In this document: positions 51,604 through 61,845 of the stretch, piece by piece
How positions within the stretch are numbered: the stretch's first letter is position 1
Layout: every line of letters starts with the position of its first letter
Source: an uncultured bacterium
Lineage (GTDB): Bacteria; Planctomycetota; UBA1135; GCA-002686595
Reading direction: 5' to 3'
DNA: 64,000 bases
NCBI GenBank assembly: GCA_937905825.1
Contig: CALCXM010000153.1
Location: 31,154 to 95,153 of the forward strand
Translations under genes and position numbers: made by a program
The notes under the pieces: model-generated
The model's database searches: none
The model's input: the letters and a program-made list of their open reading frames with translations, nothing else
Told to the model about the DNA's origin: nothing

Positions 51604-51966
51604 TCAGCGCTGCTCGGCTTCTGCCGCTCGTTGGCAATCGACGCAACGGATCGCATGGGGCATCACGCGCAGGCGTTCCTTGATCAGCCAGTCTTCGCAG
51701 TCTTCGCAGCGGCCGTAGGTGCCCTCGTTGATGCGCCCAAGGGCACTCAGGACGCTTTGAGCGGTTTGTTCATCCCGCTCGAGCAATTGCAGGCTGAACT
51801 CGATGTTGTAGATCTCGCCTTCGTCCCCTTGGAACTCCATGCGACTGCCATCACCTAGGGCATCCTCTGCCAGATGACTGATGTCGCCCTCTAGCACGCC
51901 AAGCATCAGTCGAAGCTGGGAACGGAAGTTTTCGAGGTCTTTCGGGGTGAGCTTTTTTCCGGGCAT
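51604..51966 (-). CDS. DksA/TraR-family zinc-finger protein
   Basis: Small protein of 120 residues. An N-terminal coiled-coil hairpin (LENFRSQLRLMLGVLEGDIS to SLQLLERDEQTAQSVLSAL) is followed by a four-Cys zinc finger CEDCEDWLI...CVDC (C87, C90, C108, C111). INEGTYGRCEDC is the classic DksA/TraR signature. Such proteins bind RNA polymerase in its secondary channel and modulate rRNA and stress promoters. The D-x-x-D-A tip of DksA is not clear in the hairpin (GDISHLAEDA is similar), so the effect may differ. The start at 51966 gives MPGKKLTPKD. It heads the dksA-lspA-pyrD-receiver operon and is divergent from xerC/D. Confidence 0.9.
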   Translation of the reverse strand: MPGKKLTPKDLENFRSQLRLMLGVLEGDISHLAEDALGDGSRMEFQGDEGEIYNIEFSLQLLERDEQTAQSVLSALGRINEGTYGRCEDCEDWLIKERLRVMPHAIRCVDCQRAAEAEQR

Positions 51967-52101
51967 GGACGAATTCAGCGTTCGATACAGGCGGGACGAG
52001 AAGAGGGCGGAAGTATAGTGATCCGGTCGGCCCTGCTCAACCTGAAGACCCCCCGTTGAAATCGAAGGTCTGGCGCAAAGCTCCAACCGACCCGCCTCCC
52101 C

Positions 52102-53058
52102 TTGAAGCCCCGACCCCCCAAGAGCCGCCCAGTCAACCGCCCCCGGCACCTCGATGAGGTGCACCGGAACTTTCGGGAGGGCCTCGAGGACTTCCTGCAG
52201 GCCTTGCGGGTGGAAGCGGGCCTGGCCATCAACAGTCTGCGGGCCTATTCGGCGGCTCTCGGGCGCTTTCTGATCTGGTGTGACTTGCGTGGCGTGAGAA
52301 CCTGGGAGGACATTTCGGCCGATACGGTGGTCGACTACCTGGCAGCTCGGCGGGCGGAGAACATGGCGGAAGCCACCGTCGCCCAGGACCTGACCTCCAT
52401 TCGGCTGTTGATGGCCCATCTGGTTCTCGAGCGTTTTACGGCGCGCAACCCGACGGAATTGCTGAGCGCGCCCAAGCTGGGCAAGTCCTTGCCCCACGTG
52501 CTCGGGATCGAAGACGTGGATCGCTTGCTGTCCGCTCCCGACGGCGAGGGCTGGCGTGACCAGCGCGACCGAGCCTTGCTCGAGGTGCTCTACGCCTGTG
52601 GAGCCCGGGTTGCGGAAGCGATCGCCTTGCGCACGGAGACGATCGGGCCTTCCATGGAAACCCTGCGACTGTTCGGCAAGGGCTCCAAAATGCGCGTGGT
52701 GCCCTTGGGGGGCCGGGCCCGGGACGCCCTCAGCCACTGGATGACGGACGGCCGCATGAGTTTGCCGGGAGCGCGCACCCGCTCGGAAGTCTTCCTGACC
52801 GCCCGCGGCAACCCCCTGGACCGCACGAATGCCTGGCGGCGCGTCAAGGCGGCGGCCCTGCGCGCCGGCCTGGGCAGCTCGATCTCTCCGCACACCCTGC
52901 GTCACTCCTTTGCCACGCACCTCTTGATGGGCGGGGCCGATCTGCGGGCGGTGCAGGAAATGCTGGGGCACGCGTCGATCCGCACGACGGAAATCTACAC
53001 ACACATGGATGAAGAGGAGATCGAGAGCCTGCACCGACTGCATCACCCGCGAGGTTGA
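52102..53058 (+). CDS. xerD: tyrosine recombinase XerC/XerD
   Basis: Site-specific recombinase of 318 residues. The SAM-like N-terminal core-binding domain (about 25-115, FLQALRVEAGLAINSLRAYS) is followed by the catalytic domain with all six active residues: R169 (ACGARVAEAIAL), K193 (LFGKGSKMRVVP), H264 and R267 (SPHTLRHSFATHLL), H290 (MLGHASIRTTEIY) and Y299. The motif set and the lack of any nearby prophage or integron genes fit the chromosome-dimer-resolution recombinase rather than a phage integrase. The apparent TTG start at 52102 gives a Pro/Arg-rich leader; an in-frame GTG at 52159 is an alternative. It is convergent with uvrC. Confidence 0.93.
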   Translation: MKPRPPKSRPVNRPRHLDEVHRNFREGLEDFLQALRVEAGLAINSLRAYSAALGRFLIWCDLRGVRTWEDISADTVVDYLAARRAENMAEATVAQDLTSIRLLMAHLVLERFTARNPTELLSAPKLGKSLPHVLGIEDVDRLLSAPDGEGWRDQRDRALLEVLYACGARVAEAIALRTETIGPSMETLRLFGKGSKMRVVPLGGRARDALSHWMTDGRMSLPGARTRSEVFLTARGNPLDRTNAWRRVKAAALRAGLGSSISPHTLRHSFATHLLMGGADLRAVQEMLGHASIRTTEIYTHMDEEEIESLHRLHHPRG

Positions 53059-53086
53059 CGGCACGGGCTGAGCAGGCCAGGCACGC

Positions 53087-54922
53087 TCAGTCCTTGGCCA
53101 AGGACTCCACGATCAACTGGGCGAGCTCCGCACTGATGCCCGGGATCGCGCCCAGCTCTTCCGCACTGGCCCGGCGCACTCCATGCACGCTGCCAAAGCG
53201 TCGCAACAATTCCTTGCGGCGGGCGGCCCCCACCCCGGGAATCGAGTCCAACTCGGACTTGATCTTGCCCCGTTCCTTGCGGTGATAGGTAATCGCGAAG
53301 CGGTGGGCCTCATCCCGAATGCGTTCGAACAGATGCCGCACCGCGTTGTGCGGCCCCAGTGAGATGGCCTCTTCGGCTCCCGGCAAGAAGAGCCGTTCCT
53401 CGCTGGCGGCCTTGCGTTTGCCGTGAACCCTGCGCTCCGACCTGGCCTTGGCCAAACCCACAAAGGCCACGTCCCAGGCTCCCGTCTCGTCCCTTGCAGT
53501 CAAGGCGGACTCGAGCTGCATCTTGCCCCCGTCGATCACGATCAAGTCCGGTAGATCTTGCTCGTCCATGCCACGCCGCAAACTGCGTCGCACCACTTCT
53601 TGCATGGAAGCGAAATCGTCCTGACCATCCACTTCGCGTATCTTGAAGCGACGGTACCCCGCGCGATCCGAGAGGCCGCGGCGGAAGCGCACGCGACTGG
53701 CCACCACGTGGCTGTCCTGCATGTTCGAGATGTCGAAGCAATCGATCACTTCGGGAGGTTCGGAGAGGTCCAGCAAGCGCTGGATTTGCTCCACCAGCAC
53801 GCTGCCTGACTCTTCTTCCTTCATGCGCTGGGCGAGGTTGGTGCGCGCGTTTTCCCCGGCGATGCCGAGCATCTTGGCGCGCTCGCCGCGCTGCGGCAAA
53901 AGCAACTTGACCCCGCCGCCCAGTGTTGCCTGCAAGAGCTCCCCATCGGCCGCCTCGCAGGGCAACAGAATCTCTTCGGGAACCGTGCGACGGCCGCCGG
54001 CGTACAGGGCGGTCAGCACGTTGTGCAGCATCTCCTCGTCGGAGAGTTCAGAACGGAAATGGTGTGTGCGGCTCTCCGCCAAACGCCCATCACGAAAGGC
54101 CAAGCGGTGAATCATGGCCTCATCACCGACGCGTGCCATGCCCAAAACGTCCCGGTCAATCTTGTCGCTGGGGCGCACTCCTTGGCCTTCCACCGTTCGC
54201 CGCAACGCCTTCAAACGATCGCGCCAACCAGCGGCCCGTTCGTAGTCGAGGCTCTCGGAAGCCTCCAACATGCGGCGCTCGAGATCCTGTTCGAGCACGT
54301 CGGTCTCCCCGGACAGGATGCGCGTGGCCCGTTGCACGAGCTCCTCGTAGTCCTCGGCGTTGATCTCGTCCACGCAAGGGGCGGAGCACAGGCCCAGTTG
54401 ATGCTTGAGGCAGGCGCGGCTGCGGTTGTTGAGCACCGAGTCCGGGCAGTCGCGCAGGGGAACGATGCGGTGCAAGTCGGAAAGGGTGTGACGCACGGCG
54501 CTCGAGGAGGCGTACGGGCCGAAGAAGCGCGAACGCCCCGAGGGCTTGCCCGCTTTCGGACTGTGAGCGCGCACGAGCTTCAAGCGTGGAAAGCGTTCGT
54601 TGCGGTCGAGGCGCAACATCAAAAAGGACTTGTCGTCCTTCAGCCGAATGTTGTGGGGCGGCTTGTGCTGCTTGATCAGCGTGTCCTCGAGCAGCAGGGC
54701 CTCCGCTTCCGTGCGGGTCACGATGGTTTCGACGGCCCGCGCGTCCCTTTCGATGAAGCGAATCTGCAACCGGCCATCCCCCCCCGGACGCCGGTAGCTC
54801 GTCAAGCGCGCGCGCAGATCGCGCGCCTTGCCCACGTACAAGACGCGCCCTTCAGCATCGCGAAAGAGATAGACCCCAGGGCGCCGAGAGACACCTTTCA
54901 TGGACCACCGAAGCTCGCTCAC
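53087..54922 (-). CDS. uvrC: excinuclease ABC subunit C
   Basis: Dual-incision endonuclease of nucleotide excision repair, 611 residues. It has the N-terminal GIY-YIG nuclease ([20 protein letters not shown]), a UVR motif (about 200-235, [19 protein letters not shown]) for UvrB contact, the C-terminal RNase-H-like nuclease ([36 protein letters not shown]) and the terminal helix-hairpin-helix ([20 protein letters not shown]). Catalytic acids are in place. The GTG start overlaps the uvrB stop (GTGA), so UvrB and UvrC are co-translated from one transcript. Confidence 0.97.
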   Translation of the reverse strand: MSELRWSMKGVSRRPGVYLFRDAEGRVLYVGKARDLRARLTSYRRPGGDGRLQIRFIERDARAVETIVTRTEAEALLLEDTLIKQHKPPHNIRLKDDKSFLMLRLDRNERFPRLKLVRAHSPKAGKPSGRSRFFGPYASSSAVRHTLSDLHRIVPLRDCPDSVLNNRSRACLKHQLGLCSAPCVDEINAEDYEELVQRATRILSGETDVLEQDLERRMLEASESLDYERAAGWRDRLKALRRTVEGQGVRPSDKIDRDVLGMARVGDEAMIHRLAFRDGRLAESRTHHFRSELSDEEMLHNVLTALYAGGRRTVPEEILLPCEAADGELLQATLGGGVKLLLPQRGERAKMLGIAGENARTNLAQRMKEEESGSVLVEQIQRLLDLSEPPEVIDCFDISNMQDSHVVASRVRFRRGLSDRAGYRRFKIREVDGQDDFASMQEVVRRSLRRGMDEQDLPDLIVIDGGKMQLESALTARDETGAWDVAFVGLAKARSERRVHGKRKAASEERLFLPGAEEAISLGPHNAVRHLFERIRDEAHRFAITYHRKERGKIKSELDSIPGVGAARRKELLRRFGSVHGVRRASAEELGAIPGISAELAQLIVESLAKD

Positions 54923-56973
54923 CGACCGAGTTCCAGGGTTTCCAGCTCTTTCAAGCGATCCCGAATGCCCGCGGCCTCTTCGAAGGCCAGCTCACCCGCA
55001 GCGCGCAACATGTCCGCCCGCAGCTTCTCGATCTCCGCTCGCAAACGGGGCAGCTTCCATCCGTAGGCGGGATCGTCCGCGGCCCGCGAGGCACCCCCTT
55101 CGGAGATGTCCGGGGTGTTGGCGTAGTCCATCTCGTACATGGCCTCGATGCCATCGCGCACGGGTTTGATGATGGTCTTGGGTTCGATCCCGTGCTTCTC
55201 GTTGTAGATCGTCTGCAAAGCGCGTCTGCGCTTGACCTCGTCGATGCAGTACTGCATCGAACGCGTGACCTTGTCTCCGTACATCAACACCCTCCCCTCC
55301 ACGTTGCGCGCCGCCCGCCCGCAGGTCTGAATCAGGGAAGTGGTCGAACGCAGGAAGCCTTCCTTGTCCGCGTCGAGGATCGCCACCAAAGCCACCTCGG
55401 GCAGGTCGAGGCCCTCGCGCAGCAGGTTGATGCCCACCAACACATCGAACTCCCCCAGCCGCAAATCGCGCAGAATCGCGGAGCGCTCGAGGGCGTCGAT
55501 CTCGGAGTGCAGGTAGCGCACCTTGATGCCCAGCTCCTCGAAGTAGGTGGTCAGTTCTTCGGAGGAGCGCTTGGTCAGGGTCGTCACCAGAACTCGCCAA
55601 CCGCGCTTGACCTCCTTGCGAATCTCAGCGAGCAGGTCATCCACCTGGGTCTTGGCAGGCCGCACTTCGATTTCAGGATCCAAGAGCCCCGTGGGGCGCA
55701 CCACCTGCTCGGCGATGTGCTCCGCGCTGTGTTCCAACTCGTAGGGCCCGGGGGTCGCCGAAACGTGAATCACCTGATGGATCGTGCGCTGCCATTCATC
55801 GAAGCGCAGGGGGCGGTTGTCGAGGGCGCTCGGCAGGCGGAAGCCGTGCTCCACCAGGTTCTCCTTGCGCGAGCGGTCGCCCTTGTACATGGCGCCCACC
55901 TGGGGAACGGAAACGTGACTCTCATCGATGATCATGAGCCAGTCCTCCGGGAAGTAGTCGAGCAGGGTCGAGGGCGCTTCTCCGGCACGGCGTCCATCCA
56001 TGTAGACGGAGTAGTTCTCGATGCCGTTGCAGACGCCGGTTTCCTTGAGCATTTCCAAGTCCCAGCGGGTGCGCTGTTCCAGGCGTTGAGCTTCCAAGAG
56101 CTTGTTCTCCCGGCGCAGCTGAATCAGGCGCTCGCCCAGTTCCTCCTTGATCTTGTCGATGGCCACGCCCACGCGCTCCTCCGGCGTCACGTAGTGGTTG
56201 GCCGGATACAGCACGACCGACTTGCGCTCCGCCAGGACGGTTCCCAGCAGGGGATTGGCGATCACGATCTGCTCGATCTCGTCCCCGAACATCTCGACCC
56301 GAATGACCGTGTCCTCCTCGTAGGCCGGGAAGACCTCGATCACATCGCCCCGGGCCCGAAAGGTGCCACGCTTGAAGTCGAAGTTGTTGCGGGCGTACTG
56401 CATCTGCGTCAAGCGTCGCAAAAGGGTGTCGCGCTCGATCTCATCCCCGACCTTCAGCTCAAAGGCCATCTCGCGATAATTCGACGGGGAGCCCAGGCCG
56501 TAAATGCAGGAGACCGAGGCCACGATCAACACGTCCCGGCGCTCGAGCAACGAGCGGGTGGCGCTGTTGCGCAAGCGCTCAATGTTCTCGTTGCGGCTCG
56601 AATCCTTCTCGATGAAGGTGTCGGTGGAAGCCACATAGGCCTCCGGCTGGTAGTAGTCGTAGTAGCTGACGAAGTACTCGACGGCGTTGTCCGGGAAGAG
56701 CTCCTTGAACTCGGAATACAGCTGGGCGGCCAGGGTCTTGTTCGGGGAGAGGACCAAGGTCGGCCGGTTCAGGTTCTCCACCACCGCGGCCATCGTGAAG
56801 GTCTTGCCGGAACCTGTGATGCCCAGCAAACACTGCTGGGCAACCCCCTGCTGGCAGCCCTCGGTCAGGGCCCGAATCGCCTCGGGCTGATCCCCGGATG
56901 GCTCGAAGGGAGAATTCAGAACGAATCGGCTGGGGGCGCCGTCGCCCTGCTCGGCATTGGTTGAGGGGCTCAC
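54919..56973 (-). CDS. uvrB: excinuclease ABC subunit B
   Basis: DNA damage-verification helicase-like subunit of nucleotide excision repair, 684 residues. Walker [20 protein letters not shown], beta-hairpin [20 protein letters not shown] (damage probe), [13 protein letters not shown] (helicase motif II), [20 protein letters not shown] (motif VI) and the C-terminal UVR motif [20 protein letters not shown] that binds UvrC. The start is a GTG at 56973. No LexA-type operator could be recognised upstream. Its last codons overlap uvrC; having uvrB and uvrC as a bicistronic unit is less usual than uvrA-uvrB. Confidence 0.98.
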   Translation of the reverse strand: MSPSTNAEQGDGAPSRFVLNSPFEPSGDQPEAIRALTEGCQQGVAQQCLLGITGSGKTFTMAAVVENLNRPTLVLSPNKTLAAQLYSEFKELFPDNAVEYFVSYYDYYQPEAYVASTDTFIEKDSSRNENIERLRNSATRSLLERRDVLIVASVSCIYGLGSPSNYREMAFELKVGDEIERDTLLRRLTQMQYARNNFDFKRGTFRARGDVIEVFPAYEEDTVIRVEMFGDEIEQIVIANPLLGTVLAERKSVVLYPANHYVTPEERVGVAIDKIKEELGERLIQLRRENKLLEAQRLEQRTRWDLEMLKETGVCNGIENYSVYMDGRRAGEAPSTLLDYFPEDWLMIIDESHVSVPQVGAMYKGDRSRKENLVEHGFRLPSALDNRPLRFDEWQRTIHQVIHVSATPGPYELEHSAEHIAEQVVRPTGLLDPEIEVRPAKTQVDDLLAEIRKEVKRGWRVLVTTLTKRSSEELTTYFEELGIKVRYLHSEIDALERSAILRDLRLGEFDVLVGINLLREGLDLPEVALVAILDADKEGFLRSTTSLIQTCGRAARNVEGRVLMYGDKVTRSMQYCIDEVKRRRALQTIYNEKHGIEPKTIIKPVRDGIEAMYEMDYANTPDISEGGASRAADDPAYGWKLPRLRAEIEKLRADMLRAAGELAFEEAAGIRDRLKELETLELGR

Positions 56974-57295
56974 GGGGGGATACTAGCAATCGGATCCCCT
57001 GGGACCCGGCACGAAACCTCGAACCTGGCCCCCGCGCCCCCCCGGTTTTCAGGGGCACAGCGGGAGCGATTGCGCTTCATAAGAAAACTGAGCGAAAGCG
57101 CAACGCCGAATCCCGGCCTGGATAGCAAATCCCGTGCTCGATCCACGCCTCGTAGCAAGGCGCGGGTTAGCATTGGCTAGTCCCCCCCATCCCCTGCCCC
57201 TGGGCCGTTGCGCCCATCCTGCGGAAGCCATATTCTGTTTCCCTCCAAAGGCTTGCCCGCGCTGGGCGCCTTGCAACTCTTCTCGCTCCGAAAGA
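56974..57295. other. 322-base divergent non-coding region between uvrB and a zinc-ribbon gene
   Basis: Holds the presumed promoters of uvrB (minus) and the zinc-ribbon gene (plus). A stem TTGCGCTT/AAGCGCAA (57070-57077 with 57096-57103; 18-base loop) is the only notable symmetry. A T-loop-like GCTCGATCC at 57137-57145 does not belong to a foldable tRNA. No gene seen. Confidence 0.5.
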
Positions 57296-58615
57296 ATGAT
57301 CATCCAATGCCCCGCCTGCGGTGCTCGCGCCAAGCTCCCCGATAGTAAGGAAGGCGCCAAGGTTCGCTGCGTCGAGTGCGAGCGGGTCTACGTGGCCGGC
57401 ATCGGCGGCGGACGGGGCGGCTCGGGAGGCGCAACCGGGAACAACACAGGCGTGATGATCGGTATTGGAGCCGTAGTCGTCGGATTGGTCCTGGTGCTCT
57501 TCATCAAGTCCCGTCAGAGGGACGCCGATGTGCTGCCCACCACGAACGAGGTGATCGCCGAGGCCCCCGCCAAGGACACGGTCGACGACCTCAACGGCTG
57601 GGACTCGAAACTCGTCAAGCGCACCCGCGAGTTCCACAAGTTCGGATTTGCTTCGGAGCAGTTTGACCTGCAGAACAGCATCGCCTGGCCCCAGGCCTGG
57701 GCCAACAGCCAAAGCCCGGTCGAGGGCGGCACGCCTCCGGCAGATGTCAGTGCCTACGACCAGCTTTCCACGGAAGAAGTCGACGCCTTCCGCGCCAGCA
57801 CCTTGGATGCCTTGGTCGGCGTGGACAAGGACAACTTGGTGGGCAACTGGAAACCCTTCAACGGTTCGGTCCTCGCCGAAACGGACAAGAGTGCCGTCGT
57901 GCGGCTCGACCTCGAACCACGCACGGAAGAAATCGGCACCGGCACCCGCGCCATCACTTGGAAGCTGATCAAAGACGGCGCCCAGTGGAAGGCCTGGTCC
58001 TGGGGTCGCTACTTGTCTGCGGACGAGCTCAAGCCAAAGAGCACCAAGCGCCAAAAGAACTACGAGAAGAAGACCCTGAGCGACGGCTCTCAAGTCATCG
58101 AAGGCGAGCCGGGCCCCCTGCCCTACATGGACAGCACCAGCACCGATCAGCGCAAGAAAATCGATGGGCTGATCGCCAGTTTGGTGGACCTCGAACTTCC
58201 TGCGCGCAAGCTGACCAAAGTCAAAGAGGACTTGGTGGCCTGCGGCAAAGACGCGATCCCGCCCTTGCTCACGAAGTTCTACGAACTGAACAAAGCGGGC
58301 TTCGAGGACATGGATCAAGCGATCGCCGCTCAGTTGGTGCATTCGATGCTGGGCGACATCACGGGCTACGTCACGACCTTCTCGGCCCATGAAGCTCTGG
58401 GCGCTTCCGAAGAGCGCCGTGAAAGTGGTGTCCGTCAGTGGTTTGGCTGGTACAACCGCAAGTTCCAAAAGTTCGAAGGACGAGACGAAGAGGCCGATGC
58501 GCTCGAGGAAACCCTCGAGATCTTGAGCCCTGCAGAACGCAAGCAGTACGAGAAGATGTTGCGCCAACTAGAGGCCGACAACGCGAACAAGAATCCCCAT
58601 AAGAAGAACGACTAG
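57296..58615 (+). CDS. zinc-ribbon, single-membrane-helix protein of unknown function (paralogue 1)
   Basis: Protein of 439 residues. The N-terminus is a zinc ribbon, IIQCPACGARAKLPDSKEGA followed by VRCVECERVY (Cys 5, 8, 25, 28), of the MJ0042/YgiT type. A Gly-rich linker and one membrane helix (51-70, TGVMIGIGAVVVGLVLVLFI) follow, so the ribbon is cytoplasmic and the large C-terminal part lies outside. The C-terminal domain (100-439) starts DLNGWDSKLVKRTREFHKFG and ends in charged helices (ADALEETLEILSPAERKQYE). It has no enzymatic motif. The ATG at 57296 directly precedes the ribbon. The next gene, 57 bases on, has the same architecture. Confidence 0.75.
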   Translation: MIIQCPACGARAKLPDSKEGAKVRCVECERVYVAGIGGGRGGSGGATGNNTGVMIGIGAVVVGLVLVLFIKSRQRDADVLPTTNEVIAEAPAKDTVDDLNGWDSKLVKRTREFHKFGFASEQFDLQNSIAWPQAWANSQSPVEGGTPPADVSAYDQLSTEEVDAFRASTLDALVGVDKDNLVGNWKPFNGSVLAETDKSAVVRLDLEPRTEEIGTGTRAITWKLIKDGAQWKAWSWGRYLSADELKPKSTKRQKNYEKKTLSDGSQVIEGEPGPLPYMDSTSTDQRKKIDGLIASLVDLELPARKLTKVKEDLVACGKDAIPPLLTKFYELNKAGFEDMDQAIAAQLVHSMLGDITGYVTTFSAHEALGASEERRESGVRQWFGWYNRKFQKFEGRDEEADALEETLEILSPAERKQYEKMLRQLEADNANKNPHKKND

Positions 58616-58672
58616 CCGACGCGCCTGTGGCCCGACTAGTTTGTTTGAGAATCCCCAATCCCCAGTACCTTC

Positions 58673-59968
58673 ATGACTTTCCGTATCGGACAGTGCTCCT
58701 CTTGTGGAGCCTCCTACAAACTTCCCGCCACCTTCCAGGCTGATCAGGCACGCTGCAAGAATTGCAGTGGCGTGGTCAACATCGGCAAAGTCGGCGACGC
58801 TGCTCCCCCGGCGGCGACGGCTCCCCCGGTACCTGCGGCCAAGCCCAGCGAGGCTTCGGCCCCCAAGAAGAATCGTTCGGGGCCCTCGATGAAGGAACGG
58901 ATTCAGGCGCAACGGCGCGCCGAAGCGGAGGCCGCTCAGGCCAAAGCCACTCCCGCTGCCGAGGCAGCTCCCAAGGTGGTCAAGAAAACGGCCTCTGCCG
59001 TGAAGCCGGTTGGCGTTAAAGCACCCGCTGGCAAAGCTGCCGGGGCCAAGCCCGTCTCCAGAACCTCGGGCACGCGCAGCAAGCGCGCCGCCGCTGGCGA
59101 TGAGGAAGGCGACAAGGCTGGAGGTCGTCGCCGTCGTGGAGCCCCCCAGAAGAAGAAGAGCCCGGTTGCGGGCATCGTCGGCCTGCTCGTTCTGGTGGGA
59201 GCGATTGGTGCCGTGGCCGTCATGATGAATCAAGACAACGGCCCTGCCGAAGGCGACGTGAAGGCTGCGGATGGCAAGACCGCCGCTGCCGAGAGCACGG
59301 AGTCCGCTGGCGAGACGAGCGTTGCCGGCGCAGAGATCAGCAGCGAGTCGAGCGACGCCGCCCCGGCGAATTCCGACGCCGTTGTGCTGAAGGATGCTGC
59401 GGCCCCGGCCAAGGCGGAAGAGTCTGCAGAAGCCAAAGAGGCCCGAGTTGCCGCGGAAGCTGCGGAAGACAAGGCCAAGCACGATCCCAGCAATGTTGAT
59501 TTGAGTGAGATCGCCGACTTCCCGCCCTTCAAGACGACCAGCAAAGAGCGTTTTGAAGAGCTCAAGGAACTTGTCGCAGTCATGCTGGACCCGGAAGCTG
59601 GCGCCGCTGGCAACCGCGCCAGGGGAAAGCTCGTCGAGGCCGGCCGTGAGGCCATGCCCGTCATCATCAATGCCATGAAGACCTTGGACCTCGCGAATGA
59701 TGAGCAGTTCCGCTCCGCAGACGTGAGCCAGAAAACTCTTGAGGAGATCTGCAACGGCAACAACCTGGGTTGGAAGTACCCGAGCCAGGAGCCTGAGCGC
59801 TTCCACCTCTTCGACAAGAAGGTCATCCAAAGTTGGGCCCGCGAGTGGACCAAGTGCATCGACAATGACGAGGCTTGGATGAAGCTCGCCAAACTCGACA
59901 AGCTGCCCGATGCGAAGGAAAGCACGTCCGACGGAGACGACGAAGACATGATGGGCGCGGACTTTTAG
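58673..59968 (+). CDS. zinc-ribbon, single-membrane-helix protein of unknown function (paralogue 2)
   Basis: Protein of 431 residues with the same architecture as the upstream gene. The zinc ribbon FRIGQCSSCGASYKLPATFQ plus ARCKNCSGVV has Cys 8, 11, 28 and 31. A long Ala/Lys/Pro-rich basic linker follows (about 40-160, with GRRRRGAPQKKK before the helix). Then come one membrane helix (about 164-185), an Ala/Glu/Ser-rich acidic linker (190-280) and a C-terminal domain (285-431) with FPPFKTTSKERFEELKELVA. The strongly basic inner and acidic outer linkers are notable. The function is unknown; by analogy the ribbon may bind a partner in the cytoplasm while the C-terminal part acts outside. A UUCG hairpin follows the stop. 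Confidence 0.72.
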   Translation: MTFRIGQCSSCGASYKLPATFQADQARCKNCSGVVNIGKVGDAAPPAATAPPVPAAKPSEASAPKKNRSGPSMKERIQAQRRAEAEAAQAKATPAAEAAPKVVKKTASAVKPVGVKAPAGKAAGAKPVSRTSGTRSKRAAAGDEEGDKAGGRRRRGAPQKKKSPVAGIVGLLVLVGAIGAVAVMMNQDNGPAEGDVKAADGKTAAAESTESAGETSVAGAEISSESSDAAPANSDAVVLKDAAAPAKAEESAEAKEARVAAEAAEDKAKHDPSNVDLSEIADFPPFKTTSKERFEELKELVAVMLDPEAGAAGNRARGKLVEAGREAMPVIINAMKTLDLANDEQFRSADVSQKTLEEICNGNNLGWKYPSQEPERFHLFDKKVIQSWAREWTKCIDNDEAWMKLAKLDKLPDAKESTSDGDDEDMMGADF

Positions 59969-59992
59969 GACGCACTCTGCTGAGACGCATGA

Positions 59993-60020
59993 GGGACGGA
60001 ACAGTTCGCTGTTCCGCCCC
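59993..60020. terminator. UUCG-tetraloop hairpin between convergent genes
   Basis: CGGAACAG (59997-60004), TTCG loop, CTGTTCCG (60009-60016), extended by GGG/CCC around a bulged A. It lies 25 bases after the zinc-ribbon gene and abuts the end of ggt (60022). UUCG loops are unusually stable, so it can stop both transcripts; a T-tract is absent. Confidence 0.65.
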
Positions 60021-60021
60021 T

Positions 60022-61845
60022 TCAGGGCCGCGCCGCCTGCGCGATTCCTTTCCCTTGCACGCCACCGGCTCCGCCCCGGCGAGGATCGGAAGATGCCGTG
60101 GGCCAACCGTCTGGACCGATCAGAATGGCCTGCACGCTGCCTGCTCGACTGTCCCTGACTTCGATCGGGTGACCGCGCTTGCGCAAGCGCTCGAGCAGGG
60201 CCGGATCCCAACCGGGCCCTTGGGCCCCTTCAAACCAGGTGGTCTCCGGGCGCCACTGCTGATGAAAGCGGCTGGCGGCCAGGGCGTCGGGAAGGTCCTG
60301 CTCGAGCAGCAGGACCCGCAAGAGAACCTGGAAGACCGCCGTGATGATGCGCGGCCCGCCGGGACTGCCCAGCACCAAACGGATGGCTCCGTCCCCATCG
60401 CGCACGATGACCGGGGACATGGACGACAGGGGGCGCTTGCCCGGCTCGATGGCGTTGGCTTCGTTGCCGATCAACCCGAACTGGTTGGGAACTCCCGCCA
60501 TGATCGAGAAGTCGTCCAGCTCGTTGTTCAAGAGAAAGCCCGCGCCCTCCACCATGATCCCCGAACCATAGGATCCATTCAGGGTGGTGGTCATGGAGAC
60601 CGCGCCGCCGTCGATGTCCACCACGGAGAGGTGGGTGGTTTCGGCGCTCTCGGTCGCGGGCCTCGGAGTCCAGGCCCCCACGGACAAGTCGGCCTTGGAA
60701 CCGATGGAAACTCGACGTTCGAGGATCCACTCTGGCGAGAGCAACTGAGCCACGGGAACGTCGTGAAAGTCCGGATCCCCCATGTGCTCCGCGCGATCCG
60801 CGAAGGCGCGCCGCAGGGCTTCAATCCACCAGTGCAGCAAGTTCTCGCTGACGAATCCGTCGAATTCGTCTTCTTGGCCAACCTGGGCTTCCGCCATCTG
60901 GGGCAGGCCCTCCAAGACGGCCAGGGCCTGCAGGATCACAAGGCCACCCGAGCTGGGCGGTGGCATGCAGATCAGTTCCATGCCTTGGAATGAACCGAGC
61001 AAAGGCTTCATCCAGCGCACGCTGTACCCTTCCAAATCCTTCGCGGTGATCACGCCACCTTGGGCAGCGCCCCCATCGGGCAAGGGCTCCTTGGCCAGGA
61101 CTTGCAACATGGCCGTGGCGATGGGGCCTTTGTAGAAAGCGGAGGGGCCCTGAACAGCGATCGCTTTCAGAGTCTTGGCCAAGTCCTTTTGGACGAGCAA
61201 CTCCCCTTCCTTCAGGGTCGCGCCCCCCGGATAGAAAACGTCGAGGGCCGCTTGGTTGAAGCACGCTTGGACGGACGGGTTGAGCAAGTCCTCGGCCATG
61301 TGTGCGTCAATCCCGAAGCCCTCCGCAGCCAGGCGTCGGGCGGGCTCGATCAGATCGCTCCAAACCAGATTCCCCGAACCGTGTTGCTTGTACAGAGCAA
61401 ACATCCCCGCCGTGGAACCGGGCACCCCGACGGACAAAGGCCCGCGCACGGAGCGCTTGGAAACGAGCTGACCCTGAGCATCCAGGTAGAACTTGGGATC
61501 CGTATCGGCGGGTGCCACTTCGCGGAAGTCGAGGGCCGTTGGACTCTTGCCCTCTTCGACAACCAGAGCGAAGCCTCCGCCACCCAAGTTGCCCGCATTG
61601 GGATAGACCACGGCCAAAGCGAAGGAGACAGCCACCGCAGCGTCCGCCGCGTTGCCACCGGCATTCAGAATGTCTAGACCCACCTGGGTGGCGATGGGGT
61701 GTTCGCAAACGACCGCACCGCGCTGGATGCGCAGGGGCTCAAAGGCCGGCCCCTTGCTTGCGCAACTCGCGATGAAGCAGAGCCCGACGAAGGCGCCGCC
61801 TGCCAACCCTCGTGCTGCACGGCGAGAGCGCCAGGCCCTATGCAC
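60022..61845 (-). CDS. ggt: gamma-glutamyltransferase (lipoprotein form)
   Basis: N-terminal-nucleophile hydrolase of 607 residues that cleaves or transfers the gamma-glutamyl group of glutathione and related peptides outside the cytoplasm. A signal peptide ends in a lipobox (FIASC, Cys28), so the enzyme should be membrane-anchored. Signatures: GGNAADAAVAVSFALAVVYP, NLGGGGFALV, RGPLSVGVPGSTAGMFALY, the autoprocessing site ESAE-TTHLSVVD with nucleophile Thr403, GSYGSGIMVEGAGFLLNNEL and MSPVIVRDGDG. The GTG start lies inside the last codons of the NIL-domain gene (8-base overlap), implying coupled translation. Confidence 0.95.
   Translation of the reverse strand: MHRAWRSRRAARGLAGGAFVGLCFIASCASKGPAFEPLRIQRGAVVCEHPIATQVGLDILNAGGNAADAAVAVSFALAVVYPNAGNLGGGGFALVVEEGKSPTALDFREVAPADTDPKFYLDAQGQLVSKRSVRGPLSVGVPGSTAGMFALYKQHGSGNLVWSDLIEPARRLAAEGFGIDAHMAEDLLNPSVQACFNQAALDVFYPGGATLKEGELLVQKDLAKTLKAIAVQGPSAFYKGPIATAMLQVLAKEPLPDGGAAQGGVITAKDLEGYSVRWMKPLLGSFQGMELICMPPPSSGGLVILQALAVLEGLPQMAEAQVGQEDEFDGFVSENLLHWWIEALRRAFADRAEHMGDPDFHDVPVAQLLSPEWILERRVSIGSKADLSVGAWTPRPATESAETTHLSVVDIDGGAVSMTTTLNGSYGSGIMVEGAGFLLNNELDDFSIMAGVPNQFGLIGNEANAIEPGKRPLSSMSPVIVRDGDGAIRLVLGSPGGPRIITAVFQVLLRVLLLEQDLPDALAASRFHQQWRPETTWFEGAQGPGWDPALLERLRKRGHPIEVRDSRAGSVQAILIGPDGWPTASSDPRRGGAGGVQGKGIAQAARP

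Noticed and set aside
51604..53064. Extending the DksA-like gene upstream to a 486-residue protein
   Set aside because: The extension runs antisense through the whole xerD gene; the family start is the ATG at 51966.
55192..56964. 590-codon open frame antisense to uvrB
   Set aside because: Shadow of a certain gene on the other strand; no recognisable motif.
56974..57060. LexA (SOS) operator before uvrB
   Set aside because: No CTGT-N8-ACAG or GAAC-type palindrome seen; other LexA classes cannot be judged.
57130..57160. tRNA-like T-loop GCTCGATCC
   Set aside because: No matching acceptor stem, D arm or anticodon arm can be drawn.
58568..60211. 547-codon minus-strand open frame over the second zinc-ribbon gene
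   Set aside because: Low-complexity G/R/L/S product mirroring the Ala/Lys-rich gene; crosses the ggt end.
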